From Alphaproteobacteria bacterium (GTDB taxonomy: Bacteria; Pseudomonadota; Alphaproteobacteria; Bin65): a stretch of 47,488 bases of DNA. Position numbers and translations under genes: made by a program. Location: NCBI GenBank assembly GCA_021776685.1, contig JAJFFJ010000119.1, forward strand, positions 1 to 47,488, in the 5' to 3' direction. The notes beneath the pieces are model-generated. The model worked only from the letters and a program-made list of their open reading frames with translations, had not been told where the DNA came from and did no database searches. This document shows, piece by piece, positions 25,897 through 33,583 of this stretch (position 1 is its first letter; each line of letters opens with the position of its first letter).

Positions 25897-26249
25897 GATT
25901 CAAATTCAAGTCAAATTCAAGCCGTCCTTTCAGTCACTCTTCCGGTCTTCGCCATCATCGCCTGCGGATATCTGGCGGCAAGGAGCAGATTGCTCAACCA
26001 GCAGCCATCGGAGGCGCTAAATAGCTTTGCCTACTGGCTCGCGCTGCCTGCACTGTTCCTTAAGGCGATGGCGACCACACCTCTGGCCGAAATTTTCGAT
26101 TGGCCCTTCCGGCTGCAACTCTTAGCTTCGTCCTGGCGCAAAAACACAGCGTCTTCGAGCAACGTTCGGCTAACGTCGTGCTGATCACACCCATCCTGGG
26201 CGCCGGTACGCTAACAATCTTATTCGGTTATTTCGGGGTGGCCAGATGA
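25897..26249 (+). pseudogene. AEC-family (auxin efflux carrier-type) transporter with internal deletion
   Basis: The frame ending near 26123 reads LPVFAIIACGYLAARSRLL and FAYWLALPALFLKAMATTP, which is the N-terminal pair of AEC transporter helices. In a shifted frame the next codons read FVLAQKHSVFEQRSANVVLI and continue to a stop at 26249, which matches the family's C-terminal end. The family is about 300 residues long, so some 200 central residues are missing. There is also no start codon after the in-frame stop near 25892. It is therefore a dead gene made by an internal deletion. Confidence 0.7.
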
Positions 26250-26458
26250 GCAGGTATTTTCCGATACTGTGAGGGTCATCACACCCAGCCAGCGCAGAAT
26301 TCCACATAATACAGACGGTCACAGAGTCACATCCCGCCATATAGCCGGGGATAGCCATTGGCTCCCCGGGGCATTCACGTATAAATACGCGACCTCTTGG
26401 ACAGGCGGGGCTGGCTGGAGCAAACACGCAGGCAATCGAGATAGTTGAGAAGCGCCCG

Positions 26459-27013
26459 TTGAAAAGAGGAAATCGACAAGAAGACGCCGCCATTGTGGTG
26501 CGGCTGCTGGACGGCGAGGTTTCCGCATGGGACCAGTTTGTCGAAACCTATTCAGGCGCAATTTTTGGCGCCGTGGCGAACACGCTGCGTAAATCAGGCC
26601 GCAACATGGACGACAGCACGGACATCGCGCAGGACGTTTATGTCCGTCTGTGCAAGAACGATTTTCGCCTCCTCAAGCAATATGATTCCGAACGCGCCGG
26701 GCTGAAAACCTGGCTGGGCGTCATTTCCAGCAGCGCGACCATCGACCACCTCCGGAAGCTGAAGGGCAGCAATGTTCCTCTGGATGACCTGCCTGAGGAA
26801 GTTGGCTCCGTGGAGCCGGAAACCCACGATCCGATCAGGATTCCCGACGGCCTGCTATCCGCCAGACAGGCGCTGGTTCTGCAATTGCTTTATGACAAAG
26901 ACATGGACGCTGGCGAGGTTGCGGCGATGCTTGGCATTGATTCGCAAACCGTACGTAGCACCCATCACAAAGCGCTTGTGAAATTGCGAAAATATTTTGC
27001 ACTGGAAGACTGA
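26459..27013 (+). CDS. Sigma-70 family (ECF-like) RNA polymerase sigma factor
   Basis: A 184-residue sigma factor with only regions 2 and 4. Region 2 spans about residues 20-85 (WDQFVETYSGAIF, DIAQDVYVRLCKND, LKTWLGVISSSATIDHLRK), and region 4 about 130-180 (LSARQALVLQLLYDKDMDAGEVAAMLGI, core LVLQLLYDKDMDAGEVAAML, then RSTHHKALVKLRKYF). It starts at a TTG with no strong ribosome site. A gene for a membrane protein follows at 61 nt and is its likely anti-sigma partner. The regulon is unknown. Confidence 0.87.
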   Translation: MKRGNRQEDAAIVVRLLDGEVSAWDQFVETYSGAIFGAVANTLRKSGRNMDDSTDIAQDVYVRLCKNDFRLLKQYDSERAGLKTWLGVISSSATIDHLRKLKGSNVPLDDLPEEVGSVEPETHDPIRIPDGLLSARQALVLQLLYDKDMDAGEVAAMLGIDSQTVRSTHHKALVKLRKYFALED

Positions 27014-27074
27014 AAATTGAGGGATACACAAGCCCTGCCCCGCGTAATAGGGTTTGAAACGGGGAACCTGAGAC

Positions 27075-27683
27075 GTGACACACACAAACGAAAAAAGCGA
27101 TCAGGACCGGGGAATATGGGAACAGTACCAACGGACATGGCCAGCGAACCTGCGTGAGCAGGCGGCCGTTGATCCGGATGGTGAAGATGCGAACCAAATC
27201 GCAGCGTTCCTGTACAACCGGCTGAGCAAGCGCGAGAGAAGCGCAATTGAGCAACGGATGGCCCACGAGCCGGCCTTCCGCGACGCGGTTATCGCTGCCC
27301 GGGATTCGGGCATAACCGACGATACCGACCTATCTGCAGCACCGGCGGAATTTACCGCTTGGGCCAAGAACCTTGGGCCGGTGAACGCTTCATCCGAACG
27401 CTCTCCTACCCGTATGCCACCGGGCTCAACCTGGGGCGGATTCTTCCTGAAGCCGGTCATGGGATTTGCATTTGGTATGGCGGTTCTTGGCATTGTTGCC
27501 GGTTTCGGCATCTTCAAGGCGATTGAAGGTGACGGCGGCACAGGCCCTGTGGCGAACAAATCAACACCCGCGCCCAACCTGAGCCGCACCGCCAACGGCG
27601 ACAAGCTTGACCCGGACAAGAACAGCATCTTCTCGTCGGACCCGGATATGATCTTTGACGGGCTGGATGTCGATCCCGAATAG
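27075..27683 (+). CDS. Putative membrane anti-sigma factor
   Basis: A 202-residue protein with a GTG start. The N-terminal ~95 residues are cytoplasmic and include IAAFLYNRLSKRERSAIEQR and a following AHEPAFRDAVIAAR, resembling the helical start of anti-sigma domains. One membrane helix follows (about 125-147, FLKPVMGFAFGMAVLGIVAG) and then a Pro/Asp-rich periplasmic tail. The zinc-binding His-Cys-Cys pattern of ZAS domains is absent; the segment contains no Cys. The role is inferred from its position directly after the sigma factor gene. Confidence 0.6.
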   Translation: MTHTNEKSDQDRGIWEQYQRTWPANLREQAAVDPDGEDANQIAAFLYNRLSKRERSAIEQRMAHEPAFRDAVIAARDSGITDDTDLSAAPAEFTAWAKNLGPVNASSERSPTRMPPGSTWGGFFLKPVMGFAFGMAVLGIVAGFGIFKAIEGDGGTGPVANKSTPAPNLSRTANGDKLDPDKNSIFSSDPDMIFDGLDVDPE

Positions 27684-27773
27684 GCAGCTGGTGTTTGCCA
27701 GGTCCTAAGCGCCGCATTGACCTGTTTTGCGGCCAGGCATAGGGTCCGCGCGCACTCACAAACAGGCATCATC

Positions 27774-29360
27774 ATGACCAGCGCGACCAACACGGTGGCC
27801 GAGGCGAAAGCGTGGCCGTTCCAGGAAGCGGCCCGGCTGCTTAAACGGGTCAAGAGCACCACCCCGGACAAAGGCTATGTGTTGTTCGAAACGGGCTATG
27901 GTCCTTCAGGACTGCCGCACATCGGCACATTTGGCGAGGTTGTTCGGACAAACATGGTCCGCGGCGCCTTCGCGGCCATGAGTGACCTGCCCACCAGGCT
28001 CTTCGCTTTTTCCGACGACATGGACGGCTTACGAAGCGTCCCGGACAATGTGCCAAAGCAGGACATGCTGAAGGAATACCTCGGCAAACCGCTGACCGCT
28101 GTCCCGGACCCGTTCGAAACCCACGAAAGCTTTGGCCACCACAACAACGCTCGGCTGCGCAGCTTTTTGGACTCTTTCGGGTTCGACTATGAATTCCAGA
28201 GCGCAACGGACTGCTACAAAAGCGGCCGCTTCGACGAAACGCTGCTTCATATTCTTCAGGACTATGAGCGCGTTACCAACGTCATCCTTCCGACGTTGGG
28301 GGAGGAACGACGCAAGACCTACAGCCCCTTTCTCCCGGTCTGCCCAAAGACCGGCCGGGTGTTGCAGGTTCCAGTCGTAGAGCGCGATGCAGACGCAGGC
28401 ACGATCGTCTACCTGGACGAGAGTGGCGCCAAAGTGGAGACACCCGTCACCGGCGGCCATTGCAAGCTCCAATGGAAGGCCGACTGGGCCATGCGATGGA
28501 TAGCACTGGATGTCGACTATGAGATGTCAGGGAAGGACCTGATTGAATCAGTGAAACTATCCAGCGCCATCTGCAGGATCCTGGGCGGCACGCCGCCAGA
28601 GGGATTCACCTATGAGCTGTTCCTGGACGAAAACGGCGAGAAGATATCCAAGTCACGCGGCAATGGACTGGCTGTTGAGGAGTGGCTGGCCTATGCACCC
28701 CAGGAAAGCCTGTCACTGTTCATGTTCCAGCAACCGCGACGGGCAAAACGGCTGTATTTTGATGCCATCCCCAAGAATGTGGACGACTATCTCACTTTCC
28801 TTGGCAAGTTTGCGGAGCAGGACGAATCCCAACGTCTGGAAAATCCTGCCTGGCATATTCATGCCGGTTCGCCACCGACCAATGACAGTCCCCTGGGTTT
28901 TGGACTTTTGCTCAATCTTGCGAGCGTCTGCAACGCCGAAGACAAGGCTGTCTTGTGGGGTTTCATAAGCAAATATGCACCCGACACCTCGCCAGAAGCC
29001 AACCCGACCCTGGACAAGCTGGCAGCCTTCGCGGTGCGCTATTATCAAGATTTTGTGCGCCCGCAGAAAAGCTATCGGCCCCCGACAGATATGGAGCGGG
29101 CCGCAATGGAGACTCTTGCCTCCGAACTGGAAGAGCTACCCGCGACGGCAAGCGCAGAAGAAATTCAGAATATCGTATACGCGGTAGGCAAAGCACATGA
29201 CTTCGAGAACCTGCGGGATTGGTTCAAGGCGCTCTACGAAGTTCTGATGGGACAATCTCAAGGTCCAAGAATGGGCTCCTTCGCAGCGCTATATGGGCGT
29301 GAAAACACAATCGACTTGATACGCCGAGCCTTAGCGGGTGAGCAGATGGACGCCGCTTAA
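27774..29360 (+). CDS. lysK: Lysyl-tRNA synthetase, class I
   Basis: A 528-residue class I LysRS, the archaeal-type enzyme used by many Alphaproteobacteria instead of the class II LysS. The class I signatures are visible: PHIGT near residue 49 (HIGH motif) and [11 protein letters not shown] (KMSKS motif) near 288. The fold's [20 protein letters not shown] and [16 protein letters not shown] regions also match. I start it at the ATG at 27774, as the upstream extension carries no conservation. The gene sits alone between the sigma/anti-sigma pair and the phasin. Confidence 0.95.
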   Translation: MTSATNTVAEAKAWPFQEAARLLKRVKSTTPDKGYVLFETGYGPSGLPHIGTFGEVVRTNMVRGAFAAMSDLPTRLFAFSDDMDGLRSVPDNVPKQDMLKEYLGKPLTAVPDPFETHESFGHHNNARLRSFLDSFGFDYEFQSATDCYKSGRFDETLLHILQDYERVTNVILPTLGEERRKTYSPFLPVCPKTGRVLQVPVVERDADAGTIVYLDESGAKVETPVTGGHCKLQWKADWAMRWIALDVDYEMSGKDLIESVKLSSAICRILGGTPPEGFTYELFLDENGEKISKSRGNGLAVEEWLAYAPQESLSLFMFQQPRRAKRLYFDAIPKNVDDYLTFLGKFAEQDESQRLENPAWHIHAGSPPTNDSPLGFGLLLNLASVCNAEDKAVLWGFISKYAPDTSPEANPTLDKLAAFAVRYYQDFVRPQKSYRPPTDMERAAMETLASELEELPATASAEEIQNIVYAVGKAHDFENLRDWFKALYEVLMGQSQGPRMGSFAALYGRENTIDLIRRALAGEQMDAA

Positions 29361-29364
29361 AGAT

Positions 29365-29385
29365 TTTTGTGCACTGCACAAAAAA
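29365..29385. promoter_or_regulatory. PhaR-like operator 1 upstream of the phasin gene
   Basis: A perfect inverted repeat TTTTTGTGCA-C-TGCACAAAAA, containing TGC-N3-GCA as reported for the PHA regulator PhaR. It lies 5 nt upstream of the predicted -35 box. Confidence 0.6.
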
Positions 29386-29390
29386 ATTCG

Positions 29391-29418
29391 TTGACATTCC
29401 CATTTAGAGCTCTAAATT
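29391..29418 (+). promoter_or_regulatory. Predicted promoter of the phasin gene
   Basis: TTGACA at 29391-29396, a 16-bp spacer, and TAAATT at 29413-29418. The region is AT-rich against a GC-rich genome and lies exactly between the two TGC-N3-GCA palindromes. Confidence 0.65.
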
Positions 29419-29426
29419 CTGCTTTA

Positions 29427-29440
29427 TTGCAGTGCACAAA
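29427..29440. promoter_or_regulatory. PhaR-like operator 2 downstream of the phasin promoter
   Basis: TTGCAGTGCACAAA, with TGC-N3-GCA at 29428-29436 and the same TGCACAAA half-site as operator 1. It would overlap the transcription start, which fits repression that is relieved when PhaR is titrated by PHA granules. Confidence 0.6.
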
Positions 29441-29521
29441 ACGTGCGCTGCGGCGCAACAACCAGAGACTGCCGAGCTGGGGCTCGACAGGACCGCAAAC
29501 GCAGAACACAGGAGAGCCACA

Positions 29522-30112
29522 ATGGCATTCGACAAATTCGCAAATGTCGATCAGTACGAGACCGCGGTGAAAGCCGGCCAAGAGACCTGGACCAAAGCCG
29601 TAGACGCTGGTCGCACCGCCACCCAGAAAGCCCTGGCCGACGGCCAGGATGCCTTCGTCAAAACCTATGACGAGGCCGTCGCCATGGCGTCCGAGCAAGT
29701 CCAGAAGTCTTGGCCGAACATCGCCGGCCAGTTTGCAGAGATGACCGCTTGGCACAAGCAGCAGATGGAAGCTGTTTTCAAAACCACTGATCTTGCCCAG
29801 AAGGGCGTCGAGAAGGTCGCTGGCGAGATGGCCACCCTTAGCCAGGAAGCCTGGGACAAGGGCGTTGCATCAACCAAAGCCGCGATGACCGCGAAAGACC
29901 CGCAGTCGTGGGTTGAGAGCCAGACCGAGCAGTCGCGTACTGCGTTTGACGACGTTGTCTCCTACAGCACCAAGCTGTCGGACGTCGCCGTGAAGGCCGC
30001 AAGCGAGATTGCAGCACCGTTCCAGGCGGAATTCAACAAAGCCGCCGCCAAGGCAACGAAGGCCCCGGCCAAGAAGGCTTCGGCCAAGCCGGAAGCCAAA
30101 GCTGGCGCCTAG
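29522..30112 (+). CDS. Phasin-family PHA granule protein
   Basis: A 196-residue phasin that coats polyhydroxyalkanoate granules. The start at 29522 (MAFDKFANVDQ) follows AGGAGAGCC; an earlier in-frame start lies inside operator 2 and is rejected. The chain is helical and lacks Cys, with the Phasin_2-like central region FAEMTAWHKQQMEAVFKTTD and YSTKLSDVAVKAASEIAAPF. The tail is a Lys/Ala-rich histone-like repeat (KAPAKKASAKPEAKAGA), as in phasins that also touch DNA. Two PhaR-type sites flank its promoter and a terminator follows. Confidence 0.9.
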   Translation: MAFDKFANVDQYETAVKAGQETWTKAVDAGRTATQKALADGQDAFVKTYDEAVAMASEQVQKSWPNIAGQFAEMTAWHKQQMEAVFKTTDLAQKGVEKVAGEMATLSQEAWDKGVASTKAAMTAKDPQSWVESQTEQSRTAFDDVVSYSTKLSDVAVKAASEIAAPFQAEFNKAAAKATKAPAKKASAKPEAKAGA

Positions 30113-30132
30113 TCCCCGGACTACAGCCTGAA

Positions 30133-30169
30133 TAAAAAAGGCCCGGCCAAATTGGCCGGGCCTTTTCTG
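30133..30169 (+). terminator. Rho-independent terminator between phasin and aminotransferase genes
   Basis: AAAAGGCCCGGCCA/TGGCCGGGCCTTTT stem followed by CTGTTTT. A-runs on the left and T-runs on the right make it usable from both strands, which fits the convergent genes on either side. Confidence 0.9.
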
Positions 30170-30188
30170 TTTTCAACAGATGGTCGCG

Positions 30189-31088
30189 TCAGGCAGCCAC
30201 CTTTTTAAGCGGTGATGGTTGATTCTGTGACCAACCAAAATACAGGTCATGGGCGCGCCGCGCCACAGGACCAGGCTGAAGATCCCGATCCTCTATGCGA
30301 GTGCACGGCAATATCTTGGCATAGTTACCCGTGCTGAATAGTTCGTCTGCGCCCAGGATATCCTGCGGCGTCACCCTGCGTTCCTCAACGATGTAGCCAT
30401 CTTCCTGCAACAGTTCGATGATCCGCTGGCGCGTGATTCCGTTGAGAAAACAACCATTAATCACCGGTGTTGAGACCACGCCGTCCTTCACCATGAACAG
30501 ATTGGCAGTAGCGAACTCCGCCACATTGCCATTGGCGTCCAGGACTACGGCCGCCTCGTATCCCTTCTTGATCGCTTCCTGCATACAGCGGGCTACATTG
30601 GGATAAAGACAGGAGGCCTTCGCTTCTGTCGGCGCCGACTCCGGCGTAGGCCGACGGTAGGACGAGAAACAGGCGGAGAATGCAGATTCGCTTTCGGGCA
30701 ACGGTGATTCGAATATTGTCAGGGCAAATTGCGTGCTTTCCGGCGCCGGCACCACAAATCCTTCACCCGCCCAAAAGGTCGGTCGCACATACAAGGCCAC
30801 ATCGTTCGAAAATTTTGCAATCCCCTCCCACGCTAACGCCTGAATTTCTTCCGCTGTTATTTGGGGTGCGAGTCCCAGCGTGGTCGCCGAAGCAATAGCG
30901 CGCTCACAATGGCGATCCAGATCGGGTGCAACACCATTGAAAACCCGTGCCCCATCAAAGACGATCGATGACAGCCATGCGCCGGGGCTCATTACCGTAA
31001 ACAAAGGCACATCGCCTTCCAGCCATTCGTCTTTGTAAAAGGTGCGAATCTCTTTTCCTGAATCTTCGCCTTTGAAAAGATTGCTCAT
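30189..31088 (-). CDS. ilvE: Branched-chain amino acid aminotransferase (class IV)
   Basis: A 299-residue fold-type IV PLP aminotransferase. The PLP lysine is in the TEAKASCLYPN segment; the GNVAEFATANLFMVKDGVV and GITRQRIIELLQEDG blocks are standard for branched-chain aminotransferases. The 'SSYRRPTPESAPTEAKAS' lead-in indicates the IlvE/BCAT group rather than D-amino-acid aminotransferases or ADC lyases. It would catalyse the last step of Val, Leu and Ile synthesis or the first step of their breakdown. A single gene with no ilv neighbours. Confidence 0.88.
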   Translation of the reverse strand: MSNLFKGEDSGKEIRTFYKDEWLEGDVPLFTVMSPGAWLSSIVFDGARVFNGVAPDLDRHCERAIASATTLGLAPQITAEEIQALAWEGIAKFSNDVALYVRPTFWAGEGFVVPAPESTQFALTIFESPLPESESAFSACFSSYRRPTPESAPTEAKASCLYPNVARCMQEAIKKGYEAAVVLDANGNVAEFATANLFMVKDGVVSTPVINGCFLNGITRQRIIELLQEDGYIVEERRVTPQDILGADELFSTGNYAKILPCTRIEDRDLQPGPVARRAHDLYFGWSQNQPSPLKKVAA

Positions 31089-31219
31089 ATCGTTCCGCTC
31101 TAACTCAGCCTCTCGCGATTGTAGATGGCCAAGATTGCATTCAACCGCAAACCTCTGAGTAATAATAGCTGGTCAAACCAACGATTGCCAATTAGCACGA
31201 TCAGTCTGGCAGTCCCTGG

Positions 31220-31507
31220 TCATTCACCATCCATCAGACGGTTGGCCCAGCGCCTTTGATCGGCGAGCAAAAGGCCGGCTTCAGCTAATCGCCTCTCCCC
31301 AGAAAGATGATTTGCGCCGGTCCGCCTGCGCAGTTTCGCGAGGCCCACGCGGACCTGGCTCAGCGCCTGTTGAAAAGTTGCAAGCTGAGCTTTCGGCGGC
31401 GAGTAATGGCCGTCGCCTGCTTCCTTCAATCGATTGATAGGTATCGGCCCGTCATTGGCCAAATGAATCTGATCAATGGCAACGCGCCAAGCCGGCCTCT
31501 GATCCAT
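31220..31507 (-). CDS. Hypothetical protein next to the S24 repressor
   Basis: A 95-residue basic protein starting at MDQRPAWRVAID, preceded by a near-perfect AGGAGG 7 nt upstream, which decides this start over one 7 codons earlier. It is helical (ATFQQALSQVRVGLAKLRRR) with no recognisable domain. It lies downstream of the repressor gene on the same strand, 105 nt after its stop, and may be a phage accessory or regulator. I do not recognise the family. Confidence 0.55.
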   Translation of the reverse strand: MDQRPAWRVAIDQIHLANDGPIPINRLKEAGDGHYSPPKAQLATFQQALSQVRVGLAKLRRRTGANHLSGERRLAEAGLLLADQRRWANRLMDGE

Positions 31508-31611
31508 CGAACGCCTCCTGCATGTCACTCATCAGACATACATATAGGGCGCTGCAAGCCAAATTGAAGGAAAAAATTCTTATTATAGCAACTTGGTGCC
31601 GAGGTGACGGG

Positions 31612-32241
31612 TTATTGGCTCGACCAGAGAACACGATGCACAAACAAAACCTCATCTGCTTCCAAGGTCCTGTCTTGATGTTCGGGATTGAGCGAATGAA
31701 GCTCGAGCTTCCGCGCCGTACGCCGGTACAGCTCCTTCGCCATCACTTCGCCCTCAGTGGTTTTCACCACCACACGGTCGCCCCGGCGGGTACCAGCCTG
31801 AGGCGAAACAATCACCACATCGCCATCGCGATAAACTGGAGCCATGCTGTCGCCAGAAATTTCGAGCGCATAGGCATGCGGATCGCCGATATCCGGAAAT
31901 GTCACTTCATCCCAGCCAGATCCGGTGGGATATCCTGCGTCATCGAAAAAACCTGAATCGCCGGCCTGTGCATACCCAATGACCGGCACCCGCTGGACAA
32001 TTTTGGGCGTTTGCTCCCCTTGAACATAGCTCAGAAATTCGTCCAGGGACGCGCCGGTCGCACGCAAAACTTTCGACACGCTTTCAGTTGATGGCCAGCG
32101 CTGTTTGCCGCTGGCGCCCACACGCTTGCTCTTGTTGAAGGTCGTGGGATCCAGGCCCGCCTTGCGAGCAAGTCCGGAAGGTGACATCCCATATTCCGAC
32201 GCAAGCCGGTCGATCGCCTGCCAAACATCCCTGTGGCGCAT
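31612..32241 (-). CDS. LexA-like S24 transcriptional repressor (HTH plus self-cleaving peptidase)
   Basis: A 209-residue phage-repressor-type regulator. Residues ~1-70 are a helix-turn-helix domain (LASEYGMSPSGLARKAGLD followed by TTFNKSKR). Residues ~85-205 are the S24 peptidase: an Ala-Gly cleavage site in IGYAQAGDSG, the nucleophile in EISGDSMAPVYRDGD, and the general-base Lys in EGEVMAKELYRR. RecA-stimulated self-cleavage after DNA damage is known for this class. GGAGG is 7 nt before the ATG. A TCCTA..TAGGA inverted repeat overlies its promoter region, and related motifs occur upstream of the phage genes, which suggests autoregulation and control of the island. Confidence 0.88.
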   Translation of the reverse strand: MRHRDVWQAIDRLASEYGMSPSGLARKAGLDPTTFNKSKRVGASGKQRWPSTESVSKVLRATGASLDEFLSYVQGEQTPKIVQRVPVIGYAQAGDSGFFDDAGYPTGSGWDEVTFPDIGDPHAYALEISGDSMAPVYRDGDVVIVSPQAGTRRGDRVVVKTTEGEVMAKELYRRTARKLELHSLNPEHQDRTLEADEVLFVHRVLWSSQ

Positions 32242-32272
32242 GAGGTCCCTCCCGAGGGTCGGATGAAATAAC

Positions 32273-32295
32273 TCCTATAATCCGACGCCGTAGGA
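32273..32295. promoter_or_regulatory. Inverted repeat in the repressor promoter (candidate operator)
   Basis: TCCTA, 13 bases, TAGGA, about 32-54 nt upstream of the repressor ATG. It overlaps a GATTAT -10-like box on the minus strand. The half-site is shared with AAATAGG motifs at 32411-32475 and 33269-33285. Confidence 0.5.
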
Positions 32296-32410
32296 ATTTA
32301 AGGAACTTCGCCAAGGCCGTCAAGCAATCTCCCGCCTATCCCGAAGGTTTCAGCACGGCCACCGACGAAACAATGGCAGGAAGCGTTAACGCGAGCTGCG
32401 CGGGAAAAAA

Positions 32411-32475
32411 CCTATTTCTGATAAATTTCCTATTATTCTCTTGAATATGGTTAAAATATTATTATTTTCCTATAT
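32411..32475. promoter_or_regulatory. AT-rich promoter region with three CCTATTT-like motifs
   Basis: CCTATTT at 32411, CCTATTA at 32429 and CCTATAT at 32469, all on the same strand and within an unusually AT-rich 80 bp ahead of the first phage gene. Each is the complement of the AAATAGG-type motif inside the promoter at 33264. Probable operators for the S24 repressor. Confidence 0.45.
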
Positions 32476-32498
32476 CCTTTATCAATCTGGATACCGAA

Positions 32499-32864
32499 AT
32501 GCCACCACCCCGCCGTTCGCCACCTCGCTACGCCCAACTGGAAACTGTCCCTTTTCTCTCGGCCGAAGAGGCCTGGATCTGGGGCATGCAAGGTTTGCTC
32601 GCCCGGCAGGACGGCGCGAGGCCGGTGGCCGGCATGGCTCTCTACCCCCGTCCTTGTGAGCCGGATGACCTTGTTCTGGTGCTGCAACGGCTTCACCGAA
32701 GAGGTCGGGTATCATCAGGCCATATTCGCGTGATGATAGACTTTGGCCGGCAACTTACGCCGCCCGATGAGCGTTGCCGCGAGGAAGAACTGGCAGCCCG
32801 TCTTTGGGAAGAGGCGCTAGACCAGATGCTGAAACCACTCAAAGCCAAAGGGATCGTTCAATGA
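32499..32864 (+). CDS. Phage-type hypothetical protein (121 aa)
   Basis: A 121-residue soluble protein beginning MPPPRRSPPRYAQL. It contains AEEAWIWGMQGLLARQDG and a basic LVLVLQRLHRRGRVSSGHIRVM stretch (core LQRLHRRGRVSSGHIRV), then an Arg/Glu-rich helical end. Its stop overlaps the next start as ATGA, so the two are translationally coupled. I do not recognise a named family, but its place before a portal gene is typical of small non-structural genes in podovirus-like prophages of Alphaproteobacteria. Confidence 0.6.
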   Translation: MPPPRRSPPRYAQLETVPFLSAEEAWIWGMQGLLARQDGARPVAGMALYPRPCEPDDLVLVLQRLHRRGRVSSGHIRVMIDFGRQLTPPDERCREEELAARLWEEALDQMLKPLKAKGIVQ

Positions 32865-33274
32865 AACTGGCCCAGCTTCGGGATGAAAATCCTTATGCTG
32901 AGGCCATCGTCGCGTTTTCCGGTCGAACCGATCTGCCACTTCTCAAGCTCCTCCGTCCCGGCTTCCGTCACTGCTTTGCAGCGGTTCAATCAACCGACGC
33001 ATGCCTCTTGGTAGAGCCCCTGGCCCATCGGCTCGAAATCTCAGCCCATCCCCATTTGACGGTCCAGGACCTGGCCGACGCATACCGCCGCTTGGGATTG
33101 CGCGTGGTGCGCGTACATCCGAAGCCTGTCCTTCGACGCCCTGCGCATTTCCGCCCCTTTAGCTGTGTGGAGCTCATCAAGCGGCTACTCGGACTGCGCA
33201 TGCCATTCGTTGTCACGCCCCGGCAGCTATATCTCCGCCTCAACTCAATCCAGGAAAATATTCTTGACAAATAG
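32861..33274 (+). CDS. Phage-type protein, possibly a permuted papain-fold (NlpC/P60-like) enzyme
   Basis: A 137-residue protein starting at MKLAQLRDENPYAEA, overlapping the previous stop by ATGA. It has a conserved-looking His segment (LRPGFRHCFAAV), a middle beta-type region (ACLLVEPLAHRLEI), and a Cys segment PFSCVELIKRLLGL. A His before a Cys in a 'F-x-C-V-E-L-I-K-x-L-L-G' context is what circularly permuted NlpC/P60-like proteins show. That suggests a hydrolase or a dead relative; this is inference from motif order only. Confidence 0.5.
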   Translation: MKLAQLRDENPYAEAIVAFSGRTDLPLLKLLRPGFRHCFAAVQSTDACLLVEPLAHRLEISAHPHLTVQDLADAYRRLGLRVVRVHPKPVLRRPAHFRPFSCVELIKRLLGLRMPFVVTPRQLYLRLNSIQENILDK

Positions 33275-33292
33275 GAACAAATAGGGTATATT
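33264..33292 (+). promoter_or_regulatory. Strong sigma-70-type promoter with operator repeats in the spacer
   Basis: TTGACA (33264-33269), a spacer of exactly 17 bp, and TATATT (33287-33292). The spacer holds two direct AAATAGG repeats (33269-33275 and 33279-33285) 10 bp apart, i.e. one helical turn. This is the best consensus promoter noticed in the window and the repeats are placed to let a repressor block it. It drives the small phage gene, the portal-amidase fusion and the holin. Confidence 0.75.
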
Positions 33293-33369
33293 CAAAATAA
33301 TCGCAGCCAGAGTCTGCCCTGGCGGCGCTCCCCAAAACTGTCTGAAACCGCCAATCCAGGAGAAGTCCC

Positions 33370-33582
33370 ATGGGTTCCCTGTTCCGCGCGCCCAAAGCGC
33401 CGCCGCCTCCGCCGCCACCCGTCCTCGATACGCCCGACCCCGAAGCTGACGCGCGGAAAGCGCGCCTCGAAGCTCTGATACGGCGACGGCGCGGCCGGGC
33501 AGGCACCATCATCACTGGCCGCAAAGGGATCCTGCGGGCCGACACCCGGAATCAATCGGGCAAACAGCTTTTGGGTGAATAG
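33370..33582 (+). CDS. Small phage protein preceding the portal gene
   Basis: A 70-residue protein: MGSLFRAPKAPPPPPPPVLD at the start, then ADARKARLEALIRRRRGRAG and a C-terminal QSGKQLLGE. Short Pro-rich, Arg-rich proteins ending in KxLLGE occur just before portal genes in podovirus-like phages. AGGAG is 8 nt before the ATG. It ends 1 nt before the ATG of the next gene. Confidence 0.7.
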   Translation: MGSLFRAPKAPPPPPPPVLDTPDPEADARKARLEALIRRRRGRAGTIITGRKGILRADTRNQSGKQLLGE

Positions 33583-33583
33583 C

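Noticed and set aside
31522-31956. Plus-strand 144-codon frame opposite the S24 repressor
   Set aside because: It is antisense to a repressor with complete HTH and S24 motifs and has no features of its own.
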